Assembly (NCBI GenBank): GCA_027491155.1 | Contig: JAIXWR010000040.1 | Location: 1-64,000 of the forward strand | Length of the DNA: 64,000 nucleotides | Direction: 5' to 3' | DNA from: Verrucomicrobiaceae bacterium | GTDB lineage: Bacteria > Verrucomicrobiota > Verrucomicrobiia > Verrucomicrobiales > Akkermansiaceae | Shown here: positions 36,010 through 46,300 of the stretch, piece after piece | How the letters are laid out: every line of letters starts with the position of its first letter | Position numbering within the stretch: position 1 is the stretch's first letter | Made by a program: the position numbers and the translations under genes | Notes under the pieces: generated by a model | What the model was told of the DNA's origin: nothing | The model's input: the letters and a program-made list of their open reading frames with translations, nothing else | The model's database searches: none

Positions 36010-36654
36010 TCAGGTCAATCCAAGCTGGATCGCCTTGGCCACCGCGCCCGACAAGTTGTGCACCTGCAGCTTGCCGTAGATGTTCCGCACGTGGGTGTCC
36101 ACGGTGTGGTAGGAGACGCCCATCCGCTCGGCGATTTCCTTCTTGATGAGCCCCTTCGCCAGCAGCGAAAGGGTCTCCCGTTCGCGCTCGGTGAGATCGA
36201 TCTCCGCTTCCACCGGCCGCACCGCGTTGAAGGTGGTGAGGATCATCCGCGCGATGTGGCTGTTGAGCGGGGCACCGCCGTCGAGCACCTCCTCGATGCC
36301 GCGCAGGATCGTGTCGAGCCGGTCCGCCTTGAGAAGGTAGCCGCTGGCGCCGGCCGCGAGGGCCTGGAGCACCACCGGCTTGTGATCGTAAACGGTGATC
36401 ACGAGGATGCGGGCCTTGGGGAAGCGCTTGCGGATCTCGGCGATGCCGTCGAGCCCGTGCATGCCCGGCAGCCCGAGGTCGAGCAGCACGACTTCCAGCG
36501 GCATGTCGGGCCGGGTGCCCTCGAGGAAGGTCTCGATCGAGGGAAAGGCCAGCTTGCAGCAGAGGGAGGGGCTCGACTCGATGGCCTGCTGGAGGGCGCG
36601 GCGGTAGTCGGGGTGGTCCTCGATGACGCAGGCGTGTCGGAGCGGCGGGTTCAT
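36010..36654 (-). CDS. NarL/LuxR-type response regulator of the GH78 operon
   Basis: 214 aa. The receiver domain (about 8-125) has the acidic pair in VIEDHP, phospho-acceptor aspartate in VVLLDLGLPGM, and the conserved lysine in SGYLLKAD. The DNA-binding part reads LTERERETLSLLAKGLIKKE and MGVSYHTVDTHVRNIYGKL, a LuxR-type helix-turn-helix. Its start overlaps the stop of the discoidin sensor kinase by 4 bp. Being last in a unit with a surface protein and a rhamnosidase-like enzyme, it probably controls that locus and the divergent second arm starting at 46693. Confidence 0.92.
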   Translation of the reverse strand: MNPPLRHACVIEDHPDYRRALQQAIESSPSLCCKLAFPSIETFLEGTRPDMPLEVVLLDLGLPGMHGLDGIAEIRKRFPKARILVITVYDHKPVVLQALAAGASGYLLKADRLDTILRGIEEVLDGGAPLNSHIARMILTTFNAVRPVEAEIDLTERERETLSLLAKGLIKKEIAERMGVSYHTVDTHVRNIYGKLQVHNLSGAVAKAIQLGLT

Positions 36655-38657
36655 TTCGCGGAAGGAGAGAAGGGGCGGAAACGGAGCACGAGCCGGGTCC
36701 CCGCGCCGGGCCGGCTTTCAACCTCGAGATCGCCGCGCAATGATTCGGCGCGCTGCCGGAGCGTGTGCAAGCCGCCTTCCGCCGCCTGCCCGGGATCCAT
36801 GCCGCGCCCGTCGTCGCGGATCGAAAGCTCGACCGCCCCGTCTTCCGTGCGGAAGCGGATGTCGACCTCGCCGGCCCTGGCGTGGCGGAGGATGTTGTGC
36901 AGCGCCTCCTTGAAGAAGAACACGAGGTTGCGCCTTTGCTCGAGGTGAAGCTCGGGCACCTCGCCGCCTTCGAAGCTCCACCGGTGGTCGCGCAGCATGA
37001 CCGAGGCGATGTCCCGCAGGCGCTCGACCAGCGGCTTGCGGAGCCTGCCGCGGGCCAAGGTCAGCTCCACGATCTCGCTCAGCGATTCCGAGCTTTCGCG
37101 GGCCAGCCGGTTGATCTCTCCCAGCGTGCCGGAGGCCGGCGGCAGATCGGAGAGCAGGGCGATGGTCGCCAGCGTCGAACCCACTTCGTCGTGAAGATCC
37201 GACGAGATCCTGCGCCGGAGCCGCGCAACCTGGCGGCGGCTCGCAAGGCGGGTCCGCACCTGCCACACGGCCAGGCCGAGCACCGTGGCGAAGAGGCTGC
37301 CGAAACAAACGAGGAGGAAGAGCCGGTGGTGGCGTTCGATCAAACGCGCGCGCAACTGGGTCAGCGCCTGCTGTTCGCAAAGCAGGTCGAAGCGCCGCGA
37401 CAGGCTCGACACCCACTCGCGCTCGGGCATCAGCCGGCCGGTCGACGAATAGCCGTCGGTGAGTCCGGCGCGCGACCAGATGCGCCGGGCATCGTGCGGG
37501 ATGCTCGCGCTTCGATCGGGCGTCTCCACCTTCCTGCCGAGCGCGAGATTGCGCCCGTCCTGAAGCACCTCGAGTTCCGAAAGAAGGACCCGCGGGGTGG
37601 TAAATCGGTCGGGTTGGTGCAGCTTCAGCGCGGTCAGTCGGACGAAGCGGCCGCGGGCAGGAGCGAAGCGGAAGGTCACCGGATTGTAGCCCGGATTGGG
37701 GTGATCCCTTTCCCCGGTTTCCCACAAGGCGGTCCACGGTCCCTTCGCCGGGTCGTCCGTCGTCTCCAAGCGGAACCGCACGGGAAAGCCGAAGCCCGGC
37801 CCCTTGATCGGCGCGTCGCCGCGGGCGGCGATCACGCGGATCGCATCGAATTCCCGCGCTTCGCCGAGGTCGATCTGCGCCCACGTGGGAATCAGGTCGC
37901 TCTGCACGGGATCGCCGTGCCAGCCGAGGCTGAGCCCGGGCTCCGGCATCTCCGCAGGTCCGAGCGGCGACTGGCCGTCGACCAGGTAGCCGATGTTCCA
38001 GCCGACCTCGGTGTCGATGCTGAAGTTCGCGCTGAAGCGACCCGTCCCCGCGATGTTCTCCGGACCGTCGAAAACCATCAACTCGGCCAGCGAGAAAAAG
38101 CGCACCGTCTTGCCCGGCAAGGTCGGGAGATCGACCGGGATGAAGCGCAGCGCGAGCACCTCGACCGCCTCCAGCCCGACGAAAACCGGATCGCCCCGCC
38201 GCAGGTCGAGACGCGTGTCCGCGACCTCCGCCAGCGTCACCCGGCCGGTCGCTCCCGGCAACAGCGCCTCGATCCGCAGGCGCTTCGGCAGCCCGTAGTT
38301 CGAGCGCCGTCCGCTTTGGGTCGAGAGCCGCGTCGGGATCATCGCCAGCCCGTCGATCCGGCGCGGCCGGTCCCAGGAAACCTCGAACCAGTTGCTTTCG
38401 GAGTCGCCGGTGAAATTCGAGTGGAAACCGTGGGTCCCGAGCGCGTCGAGGTCCGGCATCACCGGCATCCCGTGCATTGCCCCCGCGATCTCGCCGAGCC
38501 GCCGTTCGGTGGCCACGAACTCGTCCGACAGGCGGCTGGCCAGCCAGTGGCCGACCTCGTGCTCCGCGCCCCGCGAGGATGCCGCGCTGGAAAGAAGCAG
38601 CGCGAGGATCGCCCTGCCGAAAGGCCGGCGGATCGCGATGGAAAAGGCCGGCTCCAT
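36651..38657 (-). CDS. Sensor histidine kinase with discoidin-like extracytoplasmic domains
   Basis: 668 aa. A signal or first helix (14-28) leads to about 410 exported residues with two F5/8 type C (discoidin)-like carbohydrate-binding regions, about 75-195 (FEVSWDRPRRIDGLAMIPTR, LRFIPVDLP) and 250-365 (WAQIDLGEAREFDAIRVIAA, RFVRLTALKL). A transmembrane helix (445-467) precedes the HisKA_3 domain with H489 in SSDLHDEVGSTLA, and the ATPase domain shows FKEALHNILRHA, IRDDGRGMDPG and GGLHTLRQRAESL. The exported part should sense a glycan. It starts 3 bp after the stop of a GH78 gene, which strongly suggests the enzyme's substrate or product is the signal. Its partner regulator overlaps its stop. 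Confidence 0.9.
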   Translation of the reverse strand: MEPAFSIAIRRPFGRAILALLLSSAASSRGAEHEVGHWLASRLSDEFVATERRLGEIAGAMHGMPVMPDLDALGTHGFHSNFTGDSESNWFEVSWDRPRRIDGLAMIPTRLSTQSGRRSNYGLPKRLRIEALLPGATGRVTLAEVADTRLDLRRGDPVFVGLEAVEVLALRFIPVDLPTLPGKTVRFFSLAELMVFDGPENIAGTGRFSANFSIDTEVGWNIGYLVDGQSPLGPAEMPEPGLSLGWHGDPVQSDLIPTWAQIDLGEAREFDAIRVIAARGDAPIKGPGFGFPVRFRLETTDDPAKGPWTALWETGERDHPNPGYNPVTFRFAPARGRFVRLTALKLHQPDRFTTPRVLLSELEVLQDGRNLALGRKVETPDRSASIPHDARRIWSRAGLTDGYSSTGRLMPEREWVSSLSRRFDLLCEQQALTQLRARLIERHHRLFLLVCFGSLFATVLGLAVWQVRTRLASRRQVARLRRRISSDLHDEVGSTLATIALLSDLPPASGTLGEINRLARESSESLSEIVELTLARGRLRKPLVERLRDIASVMLRDHRWSFEGGEVPELHLEQRRNLVFFFKEALHNILRHARAGEVDIRFRTEDGAVELSIRDDGRGMDPGQAAEGGLHTLRQRAESLRGDLEVESRPGAGTRLVLRFRPFSPSAK

Positions 38658-38660
38658 CGT

Positions 38661-40382
38661 TCAGGGGACCCGGACGACGCCCGGCGGCAGCGTGATGTCG
38701 CTCTTGATGCTGCCGTCCGGCTGTTTCTCGTGACGCACGCGGACCGGCCCTTTCGGGGTCGGGTAGCTGCCCTCCGCCCACTGGAGGCGGCCGAGCTTCG
38801 GTTCGATCCGCACCTTGGCGAATCCCGGTTCGGCAGGACTCACGCCGAGCACGTTCCGGCTCAGCCAGGCGGTCGGCCCGCCGGCCCAGCCGTGGCAAAA
38901 GCTGTGCCGGAATCCGACGTAGCAATGCGCGCCGAAGTCGCCGTGCAGGTCCTTCTTGCCGGGCGGCACGGGTTCGTCGATGCGCCCCGCGTTCTCCGTC
39001 CACGCGAGATCGAAGTCCTCCCAGAAGGTGGTCGCGCCGAAGTCAAGCATGCCGCCCCAGTAGCGGCTGATGAAATCGAGGCCGGTGTCGATCTCGCCGG
39101 CCTTGGCGAGGGCGTTCAGCACGTAGAAGCCGTAGAAGGTGCTGAGATCCTTCGGCCCGTCCTTGGCCAGGACCTTCGCGACTTCGGCCGGCTCGCGCAG
39201 CCCGGCCAGCGCGAGCAAGGCGGCGGGCGACTTGCGGCCGGAGGCCTCGGGGACATGGCGCTTGAGCCTCGCCGCGGTGGCGGTGCAGAGCGCGGCGGTC
39301 TCCGCATCGCCCAGCAGGGCCATCTGCCGCGCGCCGCTTTCCATCGTGAGATGCATCATCGCCTGCAAGCCCTCGTGGACCGCCGTCTTGTTCTCGAAGG
39401 TCGGCCAATCGAGGAAGCGCATGCCGTCCAGCGTCTCGCGGCCGTCCTTGTCGACGAAACCGGCCAACCGCTTGAGCAAGGCCGTCAAGTAAGGCTGCTG
39501 CTGCTTGAGATAGGCGAGGTCGCCGTGATGGGTGAACCAGTCCTCGTGGATCAGGATCCACCACATCGAGTAGGAGCTGATCCCGTTCATCCACTCCGTG
39601 ACCGGCGTGATGTCGCGGGTCATGTCGAGGCTACGGGGCACGACCTCGTTGGCCCCGAAGACCGCGTTGATCACCGAGACCTCCGGGTGCATGTCGCCCA
39701 GCCACACCAGCCGGTCGCGCTTCACGCCGTCCCACAGGTAATCCTGCATGTTGAGGTGCACGGTCCACGCCCCGGTCTGCCAGATGCGGTCGAGCCGCTC
39801 GTCGGAGCAGCGGAAGGAACCGACGTACGGCACATCCCGTAGTTTGAGGACCGCGCGGATCTGGGAGATGCGGACTTCGGACTTCTCGTCGATGCCGTCG
39901 ATCCGCACAAATCGGTAGCCGCTGGGGCCGACGGTGGTCTTGCCGAGCCAGGGCAGCTTCACGTTGAAGTCGCGCAGGGCATGATCGTTCTGCGCGCCGC
40001 GCTCGCCGATCTCGGCGGAGGTTTCCGCCACCGACTCGCCGAAGCGGATGCGGACCGACGGCATGTCCTTCGACTCGGTGATCGGCGTGATGAGTTCGAG
40101 ATCGCCGGAGATCTCCACCCCGAAGTCGAGGATCACGCCGGACTTGCCCTTCAGCACCAGCGGCGGCGCGGGGTCCTTCAGGACAGCCTGGCCGGGCTTG
40201 GGCTCCAGCAGCTTGTCGGCGTTGGCCACCCCTTCCCCGCTGCTCCAGACGACGCGGACCGGCGGCAGGAAAAACGATGACAAGGCGCTCTTCTCCGAGC
40301 CGGCCACGAGGTTCGGCAGACGGGCGCTCGCGGTGGCGGTGAAAACGAGGACTCCGGCGAGGATGGCGGGCAGCAGGTTCAT
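38661..40382 (-). CDS. Secreted GH78 alpha-L-rhamnosidase-like glycosidase
   Basis: 573 aa with a signal peptide (MNLLPAILAGVLVFTATASA). An N-terminal beta-sandwich (about 60-190, with GYRFVRIDGI) is followed by an (alpha/alpha)6 barrel. The GH78 hallmark is DGVKRDRLVWLGDMHPE, containing the presumed general acid, and TTFWEDFDLAW supplies a second acidic residue. A C-terminal sandwich ends the protein. It is shorter than typical 900-residue GH78 enzymes because it lacks one or two N-terminal sandwich domains. Starting 11 bp after the giant surface protein gene and ending 3 bp before the sensor kinase, it belongs to a four-gene operon. The likely substrate is a rhamnose-containing polysaccharide such as rhamnogalacturonan or ulvan-type material. 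Confidence 0.85.
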   Translation of the reverse strand: MNLLPAILAGVLVFTATASARLPNLVAGSEKSALSSFFLPPVRVVWSSGEGVANADKLLEPKPGQAVLKDPAPPLVLKGKSGVILDFGVEISGDLELITPITESKDMPSVRIRFGESVAETSAEIGERGAQNDHALRDFNVKLPWLGKTTVGPSGYRFVRIDGIDEKSEVRISQIRAVLKLRDVPYVGSFRCSDERLDRIWQTGAWTVHLNMQDYLWDGVKRDRLVWLGDMHPEVSVINAVFGANEVVPRSLDMTRDITPVTEWMNGISSYSMWWILIHEDWFTHHGDLAYLKQQQPYLTALLKRLAGFVDKDGRETLDGMRFLDWPTFENKTAVHEGLQAMMHLTMESGARQMALLGDAETAALCTATAARLKRHVPEASGRKSPAALLALAGLREPAEVAKVLAKDGPKDLSTFYGFYVLNALAKAGEIDTGLDFISRYWGGMLDFGATTFWEDFDLAWTENAGRIDEPVPPGKKDLHGDFGAHCYVGFRHSFCHGWAGGPTAWLSRNVLGVSPAEPGFAKVRIEPKLGRLQWAEGSYPTPKGPVRVRHEKQPDGSIKSDITLPPGVVRVP

Positions 40383-40393
40383 GGGAAAAGGAA

Positions 40394-43300
40394 TCAGGGG
40401 ACAAGGGTCACGACCACGCGATAAAAACGCCGCGGCCCGCCATTCTCCATCAGGGGAATGACGATCCATCCGGTGCCGGCCGGAGCCACGGCGTGCAGAT
40501 CCCATGCGCCTCCGAGCGAAGTGGACGTCCGAACTTCGTAAACGCGGTTCGCAAGCCGTTCGAAGCCGATCCCGCCCGGCACGAGTTCCGCCGTGAAACG
40601 GGAACCGGGATTCGTCGGGTCGGTGCCGTTCACCCGCTCGTCCTCGTTGCTCCAGCCGTCGCCGTCGGGGTCCGCGGCCGGCAACGGATCGGAAATCGAG
40701 GGATAGCCGGCGATCCAGGCGGCGTAGGGATCGTGGGTGTAGACCAGCTCGAGCACCTGCCCCGACTGCCGGACCGACCAGGTGCCGGCCAGCGGGCTCA
40801 TCGCCGTGGTATCGAGCGCGATCGCCGCCGGATTGAACCCGCTGATGCCGCCGCTGGCCGTGGCGATCGGAAACGCTTGCGAGACCGCCGCATTGAAGTC
40901 CAGGCCGAGCGGCCGGACGACCAATTGCAGCGGTGCCGCGGGGGTGGCTGTTAGAACGAGGTTCGCCACGTTGAGGGCATCGCTTTCCGCCGCCCCCCAG
41001 CCGCTGATCTCGCAGACGAAGGATGAATGCGCGCCGAGCGTCACGGTGCCGGTCGAAGCAAGCGCATCCACGCCCTCGTCGCCGGGCGAAAGGGTCGCGC
41101 GGGCCGCCGCGGAGCTTCCGGTGAAGGTCGCGCTGCCGATCGTCCCGTATCCGCCGAGCAGGGCCCCGCCGGCGACCGTGGCGCTGCTGGCCAGCGATCC
41201 GTTCACCAGCATGGACCCGGCGCCGACGCTGGTCGGACCGAGATAGCTGTTGTTGCCCTGCAGGCGCAGCGTTCCGCCTCCCTGCTTGGAAAACGCGATC
41301 CGCGTGGTGGCTCCGTCCGAAATGTTTCCAGTGACCACGGTGTCGCCCGCGCCTTTCACGATCACGCTTCGGTCGGTGGAAGTGGCAAGGGTGACCGTCA
41401 GGTTGCCGGCCAGGGTGAGCCTGCCGGACAGCGACTCGATTTCGTAACCGCCGCCGCCGGAGGTGATCGTCACCGGCCCGAGCCACTGGTTGTCGCCGCT
41501 GACGTTCCGCAGCATCACGGCACCGGCCGGCGTGTTGCGGCCGACGGTATCGATCGCGAGATTGAAGGCATGGCCGCCGCTGAGCTCGACGCCCGAGACG
41601 CCGCTGGTGTTGGAGGCCAGGATGATCTTGGTGTGGTTGCCCATCGCCTTCGGATGGGCGAGGTGGAGGTAGCCTGCATTCGACGATCCGCTTCCCAGGG
41701 TGAAGTTGCCGCTGCCGAACGAATTGTCGCCGGCGAGGGTCAAGGTGCCCGCACCCAACTTGGCCAGGGTGCCGCCGCTGATGTTGCCCGCGAGGGAGAT
41801 CGCGTTCGAGCGGTTCACCCGCAGCACCCCGCTGCTGGCCACCGGTCCGCTGCCGAGACCGCCGGTGATGCCGCCGTTGCCCAGTTCGAGCGTGCCGCCG
41901 GCGATGGTCGTGGTCCCGGCGTGGGAATGGTTGCCGGTCAGCGTCAGGGTGTTGCTTCCCAGCTTCGTCAGGGCCATGCCGCCGGAAAGCGAACCGGCCC
42001 AGGAGATGGCGTCGGTGCGCGAGAACACCAGCGATCCGCTGCCGGCGATCGCGACGTTGCCGAGGGCACCGACCGTTCCTCCGTTGCCAACCTGCAGGAT
42101 CCCGGCGGCGATCGTGCTTGCCCCGCTGAAGGTGTTCGCTCCGGTGAGCAGCAGCGTGCCCGGGCCCTGCTTGATCAGCGAGGCGGAGCCACCGATGACC
42201 CCGGCGAAAGTGCCCTCGGCGACCCGCAAGCCCCCGCCGTTGATCTGCCCGCCGCCTTGCAGCACCACCACCCGGTCTTCGGTCGAGCTGGCGGCAAGAG
42301 GAGTGAAGGTTCCGTCCACCGTCAGGGTGGTCGTGCCGCTCCGGAAGATCTGGTCCCCGCTCGCGGCAAGCGTCGATCCCGCCGCCACCGACACCGCGGA
42401 GGCGTTCACCGCCCCGCTTCCGGCAAAGGTCACCTGCCCGGCCAGCACCGAAAGGCGTCCGGGCGCGACCGGGCTGCCGAGCGTCACGGTGTAGGCCGAC
42501 GGCCGGTCGAAGCGCGCATCGTCGCCGGGAACCCACGCCCCTTGGGTTCCGCTGCCCAGCACGCCGGTGTTCCAATCCGCGGCCGCAAGCTGCCAGGTCC
42601 CGTCGAGCGGCGAGGCGTTCCAGTAGCGCACCGTTTCTAACAGATCGGGGGCCCCATCGCCGTCCAGGTCGGCGGGCGGGTTCGGGGAATCGGGGATGCC
42701 GTCGTTGTTGGAATCCAGGTCGTCGAGGTTCGGCAAGCCGTCCCCGTCCGTGTCGCCGCCGCCTTCTAACAGATCGCCCAAGCCGTCGCCGTCGAGATCG
42801 CCGTCGGAAAGCGCGATCCAGTCGATGTCGAACGACGAGCCCGCCCCGCCGGTAGGATCGAAGCGGAAGTCGATGATCTGCCGCCCCGCCCAGTCGGCGT
42901 GGGCGGAGGGATTGTGAACCAGCGCCGACCAACTACCAGAGGTGCCGTAGTTCGCATTGACGACCCGCGAGCCGGAGATGTTCCCCGCCCCCACCCGGCC
43001 CCAGAAGACCTGCGCGGTGCCGGTGGCGGTGCTGCGGTAGCGGACGATCACGTGCTTCGCGAGGTCGCCGGAGACGTAGCAGGCGGCGAGCTTCTGCACC
43101 TGCGGGTCGCCCGCGGTGACCGGTGCCGAAAGCAGCCCGCCGGCCACCGTCACGGTGCCGGTGCCGCCGCCGCGCGACCACCCTTCCGCGTTGCCGTCGG
43201 CATTGAAGTTCCAGCGCGCGTCGAGGGACAGGGTGAAGCTCCTTTCGACGAAAGTCTCCACGCCGCCGGCCTCGGCGCTGGCCCGCACGACGTAGGTCCC

Positions 43301-46300
43301 GGGCTGCGTGAACGCCACCTGAGGGTTGGCCGCATTCTGGGTGCGGAAGGTCAAGCTGCCGGGACCCGAGACCTGCTGCCACGACCAGGTGACCGGGCGG
43401 TCGCTCGTGGCGATCAGGCGGAAATCGTTCGCCACCGAAGGGTTCTGGCCGGCGGCAAGACCGAGCACGGCGGCTTCCGCCGCGACGCCGCTCCCGACCA
43501 GCGAGACCTGGTCGAAGTTCGCCACCGAATTGCCGTTGTTGTTCAGCGAGGCGACCAGCAGGCCCGCGTGCATCGTGTCCGGGGCCCCGGCGATGGTTTC
43601 CACCGGCCCGAGCTGGAACCAGTTCACGCCGTCGGTCGAACGATGGCAGGTGAAATTGTCCCCGCTGCGGGTCAGCCGCAGCCAGTAGGGCGCGCCGAAG
43701 GAGGAGCTGCCGGCATTGTTGGAGGCCGTCGATCCGCCCGCGGTGTCGCGGCTCTGGAACGGCGTCCCGTTGCGCGGGGTCACCGCCATGAACGCGTTCA
43801 CGGCGTCGGCGGCGGTCGAGGCGCGGACCATCACGCCGGCCTTCGCCCAGACGTCGGTCATGTCCTGCGAAACCACCCGCGCCGTCATTTGGGCGTCCCC
43901 GCTGTAAGTTTGGGAAAGATAGTAGAACTGGTCGCTCGTTCCGAAGATGTCCGCGCCGCTGCCGTTGACGTTGAAGCTGCTCCCGCTGCCGCTGTGCGAT
44001 CCGGCGACACCCACACCGCCGATGTCGCCGCCGGTCCAGGTGGTTCCCGGCGCCGCCTGGCCGGCCAAGGGCTCCAACAGGACGTTCGTGAACGACACCT
44101 GCGACACCGAAGTGTTGGTGTGCCCGGTGACCGCCAGCCCCCAGCGCGCGCCGGCCGGCATCGCCGCCAGGGTGACCGGCACGCCCTGCTGCACCCAGTT
44201 CACGCCGTCCTCGCTGCGGTAGCCGGTGAACTCGTTGCCGATCCGTTTCACCCGGACCCAGTACGGGGCCCGCAGCGTGTGGCTGGTCGGCTCGGTGTAG
44301 GCCGCCGCTTCCAGCCGCCGCGAGAACTGAAGCCCGCCGCCGCTGCGCACGGTCGCGGCCACATGGGCGCTCTCCCTTAGCAGGGACGACCGCAGCATGA
44401 TGCCGCCGAAGGCATTGCCGCCGTTGGTCGCGCTGAACCCGGTCACCCGCGCCGTGATCGAACCGTCCCCGCGCAAGGGCTTCCAGGCGAAGCGCAGCGA
44501 ATCGCTGACTTCCTGAAAGCCCGCTCCCGATCCGGTCAGCGAAGCCGTGGTCGCACCGAAAGTCTGGCTGCCCGAAGTCGTCGCGCCGCCGAGGTTCTGC
44601 GTGGTCCAGCTGCCTCCAACCGCCACCTCCGGCGCCGCCGTGCCCGTGCCGCCCGGTGCCAGCACTTCGACCCTTACCGTCTCCGCCCGCACCGTGGAAC
44701 CGTCGCTGGCGGTCACCGTGAACTGATAGATCCCCGCCGCGGGAAAGGTCAGCCGCGACGGCAGGGCGTTGGCCGGACTGATCGAGGCGGACGCCGGACC
44801 GGAACTTTGCACGATCGATACCGTCGTCGACGCACCGCCCACCGTGCCCTTCAAGGTCAGCCCCTGCCCCGCCGGCAACAAGGCCCGGCCGTTCGGCGGC
44901 GAAGTGAGGGCGAAATCGAACTGGGGTGCGACATGCTCGTCCTTCAACTCGCGGATCAGGGCGGACACCGCCGTGTCGTCGAGCGCCCCGCGGTAGAGGC
45001 GGACTTCGGCCACGCGTCCGTCGAAAAAGCGCGACGCCAGACGACTGCCGCCCAGGGTGAGCGAAACGCCATTGCGTCCGACATTCAGGAACTCCGCCGC
45101 CTGGACCCTTGTGACATTCGAAACGCCGTCGAGATACACCGAGAGGTTCCGGTCGCTGCCCGCCGCGTCGCCGCTCACTTCCGACCCGTCCCAAGTCGCG
45201 ACCACCACGTGCCATTGGCCGTCGGCGATCGATGCCCCCGGCGCGTAGGCCGTCGTGTCCGCATTGCCGATTCCCAGCCCCGGCTTGCCGGTCGAGGAAA
45301 GCGCCAGCCCCCAGTCGTTGGTGGTGCCCGACTCCTCGGCGTCGAGCAATCCGGTGTTGTTGAACCACTGCCCCTCGGCACCGGCCCCCGCGGCATCGGC
45401 CCGCAGGACCATCGCCACGGTGAAGGCGGTCTCGCCGTTCACCGGGTTCCCCGCCGCCGGCAGGCCCAGCCTCGCCGTGCCGGGGAAATCCACCGCCGCA
45501 TTCCCCGTCGGCGTGGCCGCATGGGCCAGGGTGACCGTGCCGGTGCCACCGTTCGCCGGGGCATTGTCCCAAGCCTCGCTTCCTCCCTGCCGCGGCCAAC
45601 TGGCCACCGCGGCACCGTCCGCCAGTCCCGCGGCGAGATCCTGGGCCAGCCACCTCATTTCCAGCGCGGGCGCCGTCGGCCGCGCCCAGCGGTGGCCGGT
45701 CAGGCTTTCGATCTGCCCCATGTCGGTCCTCACCCGCCCGTCTCGATAGTATCCGGAGTCCGGACCGCTGGTGACCCCGATCACATACCAGCGGCCGTTC
45801 TCGAACATGTAAAGCGGTCCGCCCGAGTCGCCGGGCGCAGTACCGCCTTCATAGTAGGTCGTGGGCCGCGTCGAACTCTGCGGACGGGTCGGTGGTCCGT
45901 CGAAGTCGTAGAAGATCCAGTCGGAAGTGACCGCAGGCGGCGGCGAGGACACGTTGTTCACCTCGATCCGCGTGGTCATCGCCCGGAATGTGCCGTCGTA
46001 GAAAGGCCCGGTCCCGCCGTAGCCGATCACCCCGTGGCCGCCTTGCCCGACCTTCCACGCCAGCCGGCCGTTCTCGCTGCTTCCCGAATACGGCGCGGTC
46101 ATCCTGCCCGCGGTGCCGGTGAAGGGCGTGTCGGTGACGATCACGATGTGGTCCGCACCGATCGAGGTGAAGACGGCACCGGTCCTCGTCTGGCCGTTCC
46201 AGTTGACCGTCGTCGTGCCGCTCCCGGCGTAGTTCGTGCAGTGGGACGCGCAGAGCGCCGCATTCGGCGCGATCAGGACCGCCGAACATCCCCCGGCGGC